IMG/VR virus record: IMGVR_UViG_3300007076_000256
Location: 1-20,054 of that record
Direction: 5' to 3' (one strand)
Length of the DNA stretch: 20,054 nt
DNA from: a virus
Each line of letters begins with the position of its first letter. Position 1 is the stretch's first letter. Shown here in pieces: positions 7,721-14,775 of this stretch. The notes beneath the pieces are model-generated. The model had not been told where the DNA came from. It did no database searches and saw only the letters and a program-made list of their open reading frames with translations. The position numbers were made by a program, and so were the translations under genes.

Positions 7721-8008
7721 ATGGGCATGAAAAACAGATACTTAAAAAAGAAAGCGCTTCCCAGGAATCATCAATGGCAATGGGATTTTGACTATGTCGA
7801 GAGGCTCTCCGCCAAGGAAAAGGAATTTTTGAACCAATTTGTAGCAGAATACTATGATGCAAGTTTTAAAGAAGATAAGCCCCTTCACAAGGGCACGAGG
7901 CTGCGAAGAGAGTGTTATCGTAGAAAAAATCGCCAGAATAAGGACGTGCAGTCTATTCTAGACTGCGGGGGACGGATGGATCGAGTGGATAAGAAAGAAA
8001 AAGCTTAG
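7721..8008 (+). CDS. Small basic phage protein, conserved-hypothetical type
   Basis: 95 aa, strongly basic, with Y-V-E-R-L-S-A-K-E-K-E-F-L-N-Q-F near residues 26-41, then E-Y-Y-D-A-S-F-K and a Lys/Arg-rich C-terminal half (R-R-E-C-Y-R-R-K-N-R-Q-N-K-D). I recall a phage family of unknown function with this Y-V-x-x-L-S-x-x-E-K-x-[FW]-L-N-x-F pattern. Nucleic-acid binding is plausible from charge. It is the only plus-strand gene in the left 18 kb. It faces the exonuclease gene, with stop codons overlapping by 4 nt (8005-8008). A second in-frame ATG at 7727 is possible, but the promoter spacing favours 7721. Confidence 0.72.
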   Translation: MGMKNRYLKKKALPRNHQWQWDFDYVERLSAKEKEFLNQFVAEYYDASFKEDKPLHKGTRLRRECYRRKNRQNKDVQSILDCGGRMDRVDKKEKA

Positions 8009-8745
8009 CTACTAGCCAACTCGAAGGTATGCGCGCAGCTGTAACATTGCATTCTTTGTTTCTTTCCCGTTCGCGTCACCCTAAAACCGTATTTACGCGT
8101 TAGCTTGCTGGCACAGCTGGGGCAAGCCTCTTGCCCGGTGTTGGCAATAACTGCGCGGCTGGCCTTGATGGTGACATAGGGAGCAATTCTTTTCCATACC
8201 TCGTATAGCTTTTGAACGTCGCGTTTGCAATAGCGAACCATTTTTTTCAGCGCGAGCGCGGAGTGCTTATCTATAATATCTATCCAGTCCTGAAAAGCCA
8301 TTTTATCTTTTCCGCTGCCAGTAAGGAGTTTGCTCATGTATTCTAGACTGCTACTGGTGACATAAAAATGCTTTTTAATCTGCTTGCGAGTGTCTTCGCT
8401 AGTTGGCCATGAGATAGGAGGCTGACGGTGCAGCAAGCGCTGAGTGTTTATCTGCTTAATGTCGAAGCTATCACTATTCTGCCCGATGACAACATCCGCG
8501 CTCTCTATAACTTTCGCAAAGTCATTTATCATTTTACTGGAATCTTGTTTGGCCAGATTCCATTGCAGAGAATAAATCTTAGGGGAATGCTGCCAACGAT
8601 AAGCTATGCAGATAATATCAAACTTCTGGCCCTCGACAATTTGATCATGTCGTAGGACTTGCTTGCCGGTTCGCCAGATCCACGCCTTAACGGGTGTCGT
8701 CTCTACGTCAAAAAAGAGTATACGGGGTTTTTTGTTTGTATCCAT
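8005..8745 (-). CDS. DEDD-family 3'-5' exonuclease with C-terminal zinc ribbon
   Basis: 246 aa from the ATG at 8745, which has AGAGGA 9 nt upstream; a longer frame to 8790 would run into the preceding gene. The RNase H-like exonuclease core is complete. Exo I is F-F-D-V-E-T-T with Asp13 and Glu15. Exo II is V-I-G-Q-N-S-D-S-F-D-I with Asn90 and Asp95. Exo III is M-V-R-Y-C-K-R-D-V with Tyr172 and Asp176. A C-terminal zinc ribbon uses C208-x2-C211 and C234-x2-C237 around K-Y-G-F-R-V-T-R-T-G-K-K-Q-R. This exonuclease plus ribbon architecture is one I know from many phage genomes. It probably degrades or processes DNA or RNA ends during replication or recombination; the substrate is unknown. It is the last gene of the leftward replication block. 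Confidence 0.85.
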   Translation of the reverse strand: MDTNKKPRILFFDVETTPVKAWIWRTGKQVLRHDQIVEGQKFDIICIAYRWQHSPKIYSLQWNLAKQDSSKMINDFAKVIESADVVIGQNSDSFDIKQINTQRLLHRQPPISWPTSEDTRKQIKKHFYVTSSSLEYMSKLLTGSGKDKMAFQDWIDIIDKHSALALKKMVRYCKRDVQKLYEVWKRIAPYVTIKASRAVIANTGQEACPSCASKLTRKYGFRVTRTGKKQRMQCYSCAHTFELASS

Positions 8746-8746
8746 A

Positions 8747-9925
8747 TTAGCGTATCCTCTTAAAGTATCGCATACCATTGCGGATGTCAACTTGCAAACG
8801 GCCGAGGACGCGGAGGCCGTCTATAGAAGAGAGATATTCTTGGTTTATGGGTATGCTCTGGCCTTCCATCTCAAAAAGTGCTACGAGCTTAGCTTCGCTC
8901 ATTTCATCTCCATACGAGAACTTGGTCATAATGTTCTGCATGAGACTTTCATCCTTGTGCTTTATAGTCGTCCCGAAAGCGCTAAGGAGATTTGGCTCCA
9001 AAGCCTTGAATAAGGCTTTGGCGAGAGAGACATCCTCACCTAGGATAATTCTTTCATTATTGCGACAGGCAGAAAGGAGCATGGAGACCTTGAGAATATT
9101 TGCTAGCTTGCGGCCCATGTAGGCATGGAAGATACCATCGCTATTTCGATGCTCAGAGAGCCAATGGTTGATTTCATCGACTAGGCTGTCTAGCTCCGCC
9201 TGGGCGCCGTTCATAACTATGAACTCTCCTTCCAAGAGAGAGATTCTTTTCATTTCGTCTCGGAGCTGCGCTAGCAGCTCCTGGTCTACCTGCGGGAAGC
9301 GGGAAAGGCGGGGGCTAAACAGGTCTTCGTGGCAAAAAATGGTGCGCCCCGTGAAGCCTATTCCGGCGGTATCGATGAGGCGCGTGCGCTGGATCCAGTT
9401 TGGGGTAGTACATCCCAGTAGCGTAAGCTGGGGACTCATTATCTCGGTTTTGCCGTCTTTGATAAGAGTCTTTGTCCAAAGTTGCCCGGGACGGCGAGAG
9501 TCATAGAAATCAATCAGTAAGTCTATGATGTCCCCGCCGCCGATGTCCTTGATAAAGAGTCCAAGCTCGCTACTGTAGGTAAAGAGGCAGGAAGTGCCCG
9601 TGCGGAAACCTTTTTCGTCATAAGAACGTTTCATCTCTTTAATCAAGGCTGCTGGCGTTAAGACATTGCTGCTACGAATGGGTTGATTTGGCAGGCCTTC
9701 CAAGAGCCATTCAGTTGCCCTCTCTGCGACTGTTGTCTTGCCGCTACCGGCGCCGCCTACAAGAACCACATAAAGATTAGGATAGATTCTGCCAAGAATC
9801 TGACCATTATACCAACAGCGACGTTCCAGGAGCGCGGAGACGCATGCGAGGAAAGCCCAGCTAGTATAGAGAGAGCTCCATTTGTAATCGGAAAGGAGCT
9901 TATTCCATTTTTCGAGAAGTGTCAT
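8747..9925 (-). CDS. P-loop ATPase, DUF3987-like (putative replicative helicase-type)
   Basis: 392 aa. The P-loop V-L-V-G-G-A-G-S-G-K-T-T lies at residues 54-65, after a P-N-L-Y-V-V strand that I associate with DUF3987-type ATPases. An acidic strand Y-S-S-E-L-G-L-F-I (about 116-124) would serve as Walker B. A polar segment L-L-G-C-T-T-P-N-W-I (about 168) resembles sensor 1, followed by a G-F-T-G-R segment with a possible arginine finger. No primase domain is fused to it. In phages such proteins sit beside DNA polymerase and are thought to act in replication initiation or unwinding. Helicase activity is inferred. Its ATG overlaps the stop of the 53-aa gene (ATGA), so the two are probably translationally coupled. 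Confidence 0.75.
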   Translation of the reverse strand: MTLLEKWNKLLSDYKWSSLYTSWAFLACVSALLERRCWYNGQILGRIYPNLYVVLVGGAGSGKTTVAERATEWLLEGLPNQPIRSSNVLTPAALIKEMKRSYDEKGFRTGTSCLFTYSSELGLFIKDIGGGDIIDLLIDFYDSRRPGQLWTKTLIKDGKTEIMSPQLTLLGCTTPNWIQRTRLIDTAGIGFTGRTIFCHEDLFSPRLSRFPQVDQELLAQLRDEMKRISLLEGEFIVMNGAQAELDSLVDEINHWLSEHRNSDGIFHAYMGRKLANILKVSMLLSACRNNERIILGEDVSLAKALFKALEPNLLSAFGTTIKHKDESLMQNIMTKFSYGDEMSEAKLVALFEMEGQSIPINQEYLSSIDGLRVLGRLQVDIRNGMRYFKRIR

Positions 9926-10083
9926 AATTGCAATAGCAGGTCCTTTAATCGCAAGAGTTCTTCCAGCGTGAGAATCACACAGCTTCCGCTGCCATCGCGG
10001 AGATGAAATTCCTGGTTCTCGCCAAAAGGAATAAATTGAATGGTTGCTTCGTCGCCTAGTGGCGTCTTGTCATAGGGAATCAT
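9922..10083 (-). CDS. 53-aa protein between polymerase and ATPase genes
   Basis: A short minus-strand frame from the ATG at 10083 to the TGA at 9922 encodes 53 aa. Both ends are ATGA overlaps: with the polymerase stop at 10080-10082 and with the ATPase start at 9925. That double overlap is the main evidence that it is real. The sequence begins M-I-P-Y-D-K-T-P-L-G-D-E and holds two probable beta strands (T-I-Q-F-I-P-F and E-F-H-L-R-D). It ends in an amphipathic Leu-rich helix (L-T-L-E-E-L-L-R-L-K-D-L-L). There is no membrane segment. It could be an accessory factor of the polymerase or ATPase. I know no family. Confidence 0.72.
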   Translation of the reverse strand: MIPYDKTPLGDEATIQFIPFGENQEFHLRDGSGSCVILTLEELLRLKDLLLQL

Positions 10084-12398
10084 TTAATATCTCTCCAATT
10101 TGGGCCGGTTTTTATATCGACAGTGAAAGCGCAGCGTTCATAGCGCCCGCAGGGGAAGGTTATTTCAGATATCGTTTTATTAATTAGGACTTTCAGTTCT
10201 GGTATGCTCTCGCGATGACACTCTAGGAGCAAGGCATCATGGATCTGATTAAGGACGTTGAACTCCGGGACATTTTCGGCGGCTACGAGGCGTAGCCAAA
10301 GCATGTTAACGCAGTCTGCTACTACTGTGGGAGGGACATAGGCTAGAGCTTCTTGGACAAGCTTTATTCGGCTGTAGTAGTCATAGTAGTTTCCATAGAA
10401 CCGCCTTTTGCGGCCTTGGGGGGTCGAGATAGTTTTTGTCTTGATAAGTTCTGCTTGCGTGCGTTTGTGCCAGTCTTTTATGCCCGGGTAGAGCTTGAAA
10501 TAAAGATCAAAGATTCTCTCGGCTTCGGTAAGGTCCATCCCGGCCTCGACTGCAAACTTTTTAGGTTGCATGCCATAGTTAAGGCCGTTGTTGGCGGCTT
10601 TGCCTTTTTTGCGAAAGGGGTTAGTGTCCGCGTCAAAGCCCTCTGTTTCGCGGATGTTAAAGCCTGCGATTGCGCTTCCCGTTAGGCTATGCAAGTCGCC
10701 GCCAGGCTGGTCCATAGCGGTTAGCATCTTGTCTTCTCCACTGAGCCACGCGACTACGTGAGGGTCTGCGGCTTTGAAGTCAAGGCTTAAGAGCACCCAG
10801 TCCGGGTGACTGGGAATGATGATGTGGCGAAAGCTTTTTGGAATATTTTGAATGTTAAAGCCAGTACCCCAGGGAGTGGCTTGGCTAGAGAAACGGCTCG
10901 TAACGGTTCCGCCACCGCCGCTATCCTTCTCATCGGCTCCTTCGCTTGTATCCTTGCCGCCTGTAAGGTTAATGCTGGTATGGAGGCGACCATCTGAGTC
11001 TAGCTTTACGTAGGCATAGCTAGTAAGGAGCTTTGCTGCGGAACGGAAGGCGAGAAGCTCTCCGGGAAGCGCGCTCTTGTTGCCTTGCTTGGCTTGAATC
11101 TTCTTGAGTGCTTTTTTGTCGGTAGTCTCGACACCTTCTTTGCCCGCTTTACTGCGTTTGCGAGGCAAACGAATGCCGGCCTGTTTGAGAAGGGCTTGTA
11201 CCTGTTTGGTAGAGCTTGGGCGAAAAATCTGAGGTTTTTCTATGCGCTCGTAGACAGGAAAGCCTAATTTTTTAATAGATGTTAGGGTGGGGGAAATGCG
11301 ACAGGCAATAAAGTTCCCCTCTAGGTCTTTTGTAAAGTATTTACTACCCGGGCGGATCTTTCCTTTGCGAAGCAAATGCTGGACTTTTGGAGGAAGCTGG
11401 GGTGTGTAGATAGCCTGCATTTTGAAAAAGGTTTCTCTTACCTGGGCGATAAGCGAAGCTTTCATTTCGGCGAGGGCCTGGTGGTCTACTACAAGGCCGC
11501 GAATGCAGAGATTGAGGACTTCTTTGCTGAGGGGCATGAGGTGGCCGTAGTAAAAGGCCCGGCGAGAGTCTTCGGCAAGAAGGGTGTCTAGTACATCGCG
11601 TATGGCAAGGGTGCGGGTAGCGTCTTTAGCGTTGTACTCGAAGAGGCTATCTGTTGCGACCCAGCTTTTTTGATCTTTCCAGGGATCGCAGAACAAGTAT
11701 AAGCGGGCTAAGTCGCGAAGCGACTTAGGGGCTTCTGGATTCCATAGATGTGCCATTATCATTGTATCGATAATGTCTCCATTTGGGGTAAGCCCTAGCC
11801 GTGCTAGCCACAGGCAATCGAAGATATAGTTTTGAAATATCCAGGTACAATTAGGTTTTGCGAAGAGAAGCGCGAGCTGTGTCCAAAAAAACTCTTCTTC
11901 TTCGGGGGACCATGCACTCTCCGTTCCGATCATGAGGGGCATAGAGTAGCCGTGATATGTTTCACTTCCGCTGCGGTAGGCAAAGCCTATGGCACTGATC
12001 TCTTCTTCATAGAGTTCTATATCTAGGCTTATATTAGACTGCGATTGCAAGATCGCGAAGAGATTTTCTAGGTCATCAAAGGTACGCAGTACCTTTGTGG
12101 TTTCTTGGAAACGAGTGTAGGGCTCTTTTAAACCGATAGCCTTAGCCTTAGCGATTGCGGTCTGGATGAAAAGTTCGTTAATTGGGTCTTGGAAGAGGGT
12201 ACTCGGTTCGGGGCAGTGGATAAGGATAGTGCTGAAGGGTTGTTCTAAGAGGTAGCAGTGATCTTTATCGCGGTCTACGATTAGATTTATGTGGCCGCTT
12301 TGTGGGCTGGTGGTAAAGCTAAAGTCGCTGTCGCGAAGGCCGGCTGCGCGGAGCCAGGGGGTTAGGAGATGAGTGTTAGGGGCTACTATATAGAACAC
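10080..12398 (-). CDS. polA: Family A DNA polymerase with 3'-5' proofreading domain
   Basis: 772 aa with a GTG start; no 5'-3' nuclease domain. The proofreading exonuclease is intact: S-L-D-I-E-L (Asp126, Glu128), F-Q-N-Y-I-F-D (Asn190, Asp194) and Y-N-A-K-D-A (Tyr255, Asp259). In the polymerase domain, motif A reads L-D-F-K-A-A-D-P-H (Asp540), motif B R-K-K-G-K-A-A-N-N-G-L-N-Y-G (Arg596, Lys600, Tyr608) and motif C Q-I-H-D-A (Asp721). Both catalytic aspartates and the nucleotide-binding Arg and Lys are kept. Three positions depart from E. coli Pol I: Glu710 becomes Asp545, Phe762 becomes Asn604, and Glu883 becomes Ala722. It should be the replicative polymerase of this phage. It lies in one operon with ssDNA-binding, annealing and ATPase genes. 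Confidence 0.93.
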   Translation of the reverse strand: MFYIVAPNTHLLTPWLRAAGLRDSDFSFTTSPQSGHINLIVDRDKDHCYLLEQPFSTILIHCPEPSTLFQDPINELFIQTAIAKAKAIGLKEPYTRFQETTKVLRTFDDLENLFAILQSQSNISLDIELYEEEISAIGFAYRSGSETYHGYSMPLMIGTESAWSPEEEEFFWTQLALLFAKPNCTWIFQNYIFDCLWLARLGLTPNGDIIDTMIMAHLWNPEAPKSLRDLARLYLFCDPWKDQKSWVATDSLFEYNAKDATRTLAIRDVLDTLLAEDSRRAFYYGHLMPLSKEVLNLCIRGLVVDHQALAEMKASLIAQVRETFFKMQAIYTPQLPPKVQHLLRKGKIRPGSKYFTKDLEGNFIACRISPTLTSIKKLGFPVYERIEKPQIFRPSSTKQVQALLKQAGIRLPRKRSKAGKEGVETTDKKALKKIQAKQGNKSALPGELLAFRSAAKLLTSYAYVKLDSDGRLHTSINLTGGKDTSEGADEKDSGGGGTVTSRFSSQATPWGTGFNIQNIPKSFRHIIIPSHPDWVLLSLDFKAADPHVVAWLSGEDKMLTAMDQPGGDLHSLTGSAIAGFNIRETEGFDADTNPFRKKGKAANNGLNYGMQPKKFAVEAGMDLTEAERIFDLYFKLYPGIKDWHKRTQAELIKTKTISTPQGRKRRFYGNYYDYYSRIKLVQEALAYVPPTVVADCVNMLWLRLVAAENVPEFNVLNQIHDALLLECHRESIPELKVLINKTISEITFPCGRYERCAFTVDIKTGPNWRDIK

Positions 12399-12409
12399 TT
12401 GGTCTCTTT

Positions 12410-12425
12410 TTATGCCCCTCTAGGG
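12410..12425. repeat. Short imperfect C4/G4 palindrome before polA
   Basis: GCCCCTCTAGGGGAG holds a CCCCT/AGGGG inverted repeat with a 2-nt centre. It is the third dyad in the 95-nt gap between the ssDNA-binding candidate and the polymerase. It lies 12 nt before the polymerase start, so it could affect translation of that gene. Confidence 0.4.
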
Positions 12426-12428
12426 GAG

Positions 12429-12461
12429 GGACACCCGGTAAGGGGGATTAACCGGGTGTCC
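12429..12461. repeat. Perfect 11-bp hairpin in the leader of polA
   Basis: GGACACCCGGT (12429-12439) pairs perfectly with ACCGGGTGTCC (12451-12461) around an 11-nt loop. The loop carries five adjacent Gs on the plus strand (Cs in the mRNA). No T-run follows on either strand, so termination is unlikely. It may be a regulatory RNA structure, an mRNA-processing site or part of a replication origin. Confidence 0.7.
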
Positions 12462-12478
12462 TCGGGGGAAAGCACAGG

Positions 12479-12497
12479 GTAATTGCGGAGCAATTAC
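12479..12497. repeat. Perfect 8-bp hairpin over the end of the ssDNA-binding gene
   Basis: GTAATTGC (12479-12486), a 3-nt loop and GCAATTAC (12490-12497) form a perfect tight dyad that includes the TAA stop at 12494-12496. It is followed within 20 nt by the larger hairpin at 12429-12461. It might protect the 3' end of the upstream mRNA. No T-run is present. Confidence 0.65.
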
Positions 12498-13033
12498 TGG
12501 ACTGTGCTAATACGCTTAATGATATTCTTTTCGCCGTCTGAACCATCGCGACGGGTAAAGGTCTCAACATCAACGTCTGCGAGAACGGTTACGCCCTCTA
12601 GATTAAGGGCTTCATAGTTTCCGCCCACGTTAATGCCAATTGCGGCTGGAACGCTGCCATACTCGTCGGCTTCAGCGGATGTGTCTGGCGCCCAAGTCAT
12701 GGTGTGAAGCGCAGTTTCATCGTTAATACCGGCTGATTGGCCTAGTACTTTGAGGAAGCGCTGGGTCACACTACTGTTCTTGACAGTGCTATCCTTAGCG
12801 CGGAATAGGACGAGTGAGGCGCCCGTTAGACCACGATTTTCTGCATCTGCGTGGACGAGAAAAATTTCTGCTTTGAATTTTCCAGTGGAGCCCATCTGGC
12901 GCGCGCTAATGCGTTTTACGGTCATCGCGTAGCGACCTGGCTTGGCGAGCTCACGTTCTCTTTTTGGAGCTTCGGCGGAGAGGGCTGCTATCTCTTCAGC
13001 CGAGAGTTGTGGATCTTGGAATGAGTAGTTCAT
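12494..13033 (-). CDS. DUF669-like putative ssDNA-binding protein
   Basis: 179 aa. After an acidic N-terminus (A-E-E-I-A-A-L-S-A-E-A) comes a beta-rich core. It opens with L-A-K-P-G-R-Y-A-M-T-V-K-R-I-S-A-R (about residues 29-45), a strand pair K-F-K-A-E-I-F-L-V-H-A, and a segment T-Q-R-F-L-K-V-L-G-Q-S-A-G-I. It ends V-T-V-L-A-D-V-D-V-E-T-F. This order (P-G-x-Y entry strand, middle helix, late L-A-x-V strand) resembles phage DUF669 proteins. Those lie in recombination modules beside Sak4-like ATPases and are thought to bind ssDNA. Here too the Sak4-like gene is just upstream. The ATG at 13033 overlaps the preceding stop (ATGA), and AGGA lies about 11 nt upstream. The assignment is probable rather than certain. 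Confidence 0.7.
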   Translation of the reverse strand: MNYSFQDPQLSAEEIAALSAEAPKRERELAKPGRYAMTVKRISARQMGSTGKFKAEIFLVHADAENRGLTGASLVLFRAKDSTVKNSSVTQRFLKVLGQSAGINDETALHTMTWAPDTSAEADEYGSVPAAIGINVGGNYEALNLEGVTVLADVDVETFTRRDGSDGEKNIIKRISTVQ

Positions 13034-13272
13034 TTTCTTTTGTTTCCTTTTTTCTTTTTGTGTGCTTTATTGCACTCTGAAACCTTAACAGGTTTCTCTG
13101 GAACTTGCAAGGTTTTTTCGTAGAGCGCCCAAAAATAATTACAGATTTTTGTTTCGTGGTTGTAGGGAGCACTTGAAAAATATGATTGCCACTCTTCAGG
13201 ATATGCAACGTGGCGATAGCAACTGTCTTTGAGGGGACAATTTTCGCCGGAGCGCAAGGTAATATCAGGCAT
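13030..13272 (-). CDS. 80-aa Cys-containing phage protein
   Basis: 80 aa from the ATG at 13272. A longer frame to 13353 has no site for initiation and would overlap the 32-aa gene in another frame, so I prefer 13272, where TAATG joins the two genes. The pattern N-C-P-L-K-D-S-C-Y-R-H-V-A-Y-P, then W-Q-S-Y-F, then K-I-C-N-Y-F-W recalls small phage proteins with C-x5-C...C and a conserved Q-S-Y-F. A metal site is possible, with a fourth ligand from His or the later C-N-K. The C-terminus is very basic (H-K-K-K-K-G-N-K-R-K). It lies between the Sak4-like and DUF669-like genes, so a role near recombination is suggested by context only. Confidence 0.65.
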   Translation of the reverse strand: MPDITLRSGENCPLKDSCYRHVAYPEEWQSYFSSAPYNHETKICNYFWALYEKTLQVPEKPVKVSECNKAHKKKKGNKRK

Positions 13273-13370
13273 TATTTCTTTCTCTTTGTTCGGATTAAAT
13301 AACTGGTAAAATTGTCGGACAATATACCTACAAGAAGTGCCGTAAGTACACATTCAAAAAATAAATCCAT
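13272..13370 (-). CDS. 32-aa single-pass membrane peptide
   Basis: ATG at 13370 to TAA at 13272. It begins inside the stop of the Sak4-like gene (TAATG), with GGAG 8 nt upstream, and ends in another TAATG with the next gene. The peptide begins M-D-L-F-F-E and continues with a hydrophobic C-V-L-T-A-L-L-V-G-I-L segment. It ends in R-T-K-R-K-K, giving one short membrane helix with a positive, probably cytoplasmic end. The function is unknown. The good ribosome site and the two overlaps make a real gene more likely than chance. Confidence 0.62.
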   Translation of the reverse strand: MDLFFECVLTALLVGILSDNFTSYLIRTKRKK

Positions 13371-14086
13371 TATTTTTTCTCCGTCATAACGCGGCCGTCG
13401 AAGACACTTAGGTCAAGGACTTTTAGATTGCCGAGAGCGTCAACAAACTCTGGGGCGACAAAGCTATTAGTAGCTATCCGTTCACTTTTCTTTGCCTTTA
13501 CAACGTATTTACCGCCGGAAAAGGCAAGATATTGCACATCGGTCATACGGCGTGGGAGACCGTTAATAAAGCTCCCGCGGCCTGCGGCGGCGAGAACTTC
13601 CTTGCCCTCGAGATCTTTACTTTTTTCTACGTGGCAGTTAACGATAACGTTACAGGGAAGTTTATGCAGGCGTTTGAAGTAAAGTTCGTTGCAGAGATTG
13701 CGAATGTAATCCCAGCCCTCATAACTAAGCTTGCCATCGATTGGGATTTTTCCTTTTACTTTTGCGTGTTCTTCGGCTAGTTCGTTAAAGACGCTGATGG
13801 TATCGACTACGATGGTTTGATAAGGGCAATCCTTTAAAAGAGAGTCTGCGAATCGGATCGCACTTTCGACATCGGTATAAGTGTCAAAGTCTATGAGTGC
13901 CTTTTGTGCCGCTGGAAGGCTATCGGCAAGGATTTTCATTTTACCGTCGAAATCAAAGAAGTAAACGCGGCCCCAACGGGTGGCATCGGCTGCGCGAAGG
14001 CTTTTGCCGGTTCCAGTGTCTCCGATTTGAAGGAGACGGAGAGGAAGCGGTTGCTGGGAAGATACGTCTGCAAGTTTAATTGGCAT
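13370..14086 (-). CDS. Sak4-like RecA-fold ATPase (phage recombination)
   Basis: 238 aa. Walker A is I-G-D-T-G-T-G-K-S at residues 21-29 and Walker B is Q-T-I-V-V-D-T-I-S at 90-98. R-V-Y-F-F-D-F-D-G-K follows the first helix, as in the phage nucleotide-binding AAA_24/Sak4 type. The polar segment N-V-I-V-N-C-H-V-E-K (about 145-155) resembles the sensor region, followed by G-R-G-S-F-I-N-G-L-P-R-R-M. Proteins of this type act in single-strand annealing or strand exchange with a partner SSB. Here a DUF669-like gene is two small genes downstream and a PD-(D/E)XK nuclease is directly upstream. GGAG lies 6 nt before the ATG. The assignment to Sak4 against other RecA-like groups is by pattern only. 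Confidence 0.8.
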   Translation of the reverse strand: MPIKLADVSSQQPLPLRLLQIGDTGTGKSLRAADATRWGRVYFFDFDGKMKILADSLPAAQKALIDFDTYTDVESAIRFADSLLKDCPYQTIVVDTISVFNELAEEHAKVKGKIPIDGKLSYEGWDYIRNLCNELYFKRLHKLPCNVIVNCHVEKSKDLEGKEVLAAAGRGSFINGLPRRMTDVQYLAFSGGKYVVKAKKSERIATNSFVAPEFVDALGNLKVLDLSVFDGRVMTEKK

Positions 14087-14088
14087 TG

Positions 14089-14775
14089 TTACTCCGTTTC
14101 AAATATATTTTTCTCTAGCCATGGCCACCCTAGCTTTGAGAGTCTAGTCCAGTATAGGCCTTTGAAAGTTTGAAGGCAAGATAAAAATGCATGGAAGCAA
14201 AAATCTAGGTGCTCGTAATGAAAGACCTTTCCCTTTTCGGGCTGATGGCGGGGCAGATGGATGGCGCAATAGCCTTCTACCGGTTCGAGAGGGTGCAGTT
14301 CGTTGTAGGCTTGCCTGTAGGCAGCGAGTTGCCAGCCGGTGGTGGGAGATAGCATGCGGCCAGTTTTGAGATCCCCCAGGATCCTACGGATCCGGCCGTC
14401 AAAGGCGGTATGTTCTAGGAGCATGTCCACTCTACCGGCGAAGCCATACTGCGAACTGTGTACTGGAAACTCTACGTCTACAATCTTTAGATTGTTTGCC
14501 GCCAAGAGAGTGGAAAGAGCGTCTAGCTCGGGGAGTTTGTTATCTAGGCCATGTTTAAATTTATCTTCGAGGGCTCGTGCGATTGTGGTTCCGTGGTCCG
14601 CTGCGGTTAAGGACTTGTCATCGATTTCCTCTGCGGGGGTGCGGATGAACCATCGTTTGAGTTCGATTGGGATAATGTGTGCTAGCACACTGGTAACGCT
14701 AATGTAGTTAGCGCCGTCGCTATCCGTGTACCAGCGCCAATCGTTTTTATCCTTATCTTGGCAGGTGAGACTCAT
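14089..14775 (-). CDS. PD-(D/E)XK nuclease, RecB/Cas4-like
   Basis: 228 aa. The nuclease core is readable in order: A-D-H-G-T (His61), V-D-V-E-F-P-V (Glu102), G-F-A-G-R-V-D-M-L (Asp117), I-L-G-D-L-K-T-G-R (Asp135, Lys137) and W-Q-L-A-A-Y (Gln149). This is the RecB-type arrangement with the Q-x3-Y motif. No four-Cys iron-sulfur cluster of the Cas4/AddB type is present. The enzyme probably resects DNA ends to feed the annealing ATPase next to it, with 2 nt between the genes. The ATG at 14775 overlaps the stop of the 56-aa gene (ATGA). Confidence 0.85.
   Translation of the reverse strand: MSLTCQDKDKNDWRWYTDSDGANYISVTSVLAHIIPIELKRWFIRTPAEEIDDKSLTAADHGTTIARALEDKFKHGLDNKLPELDALSTLLAANNLKIVDVEFPVHSSQYGFAGRVDMLLEHTAFDGRIRRILGDLKTGRMLSPTTGWQLAAYRQAYNELHPLEPVEGYCAIHLPRHQPEKGKVFHYEHLDFCFHAFLSCLQTFKGLYWTRLSKLGWPWLEKNIFETE

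Noticed and set aside
12429-12461. Intrinsic terminator before polA
   Set aside because: The stem is strong but no T-run follows on either strand, and polymerase expression needs read-through from the genes before it unless a promoter exists here, which I do not see.
13030-13353. Long form (107 aa) of the Cys-containing protein
   Set aside because: Its extra N-terminus lies over the 32-aa TM gene in another frame and has no ribosome site, whereas 13272 is joined to the previous gene by TAATG.
14339-14707. Plus-strand frame of 122 codons opposite the PD-(D/E)XK nuclease
   Set aside because: The minus strand carries all nuclease motifs in order; the plus frame has none.
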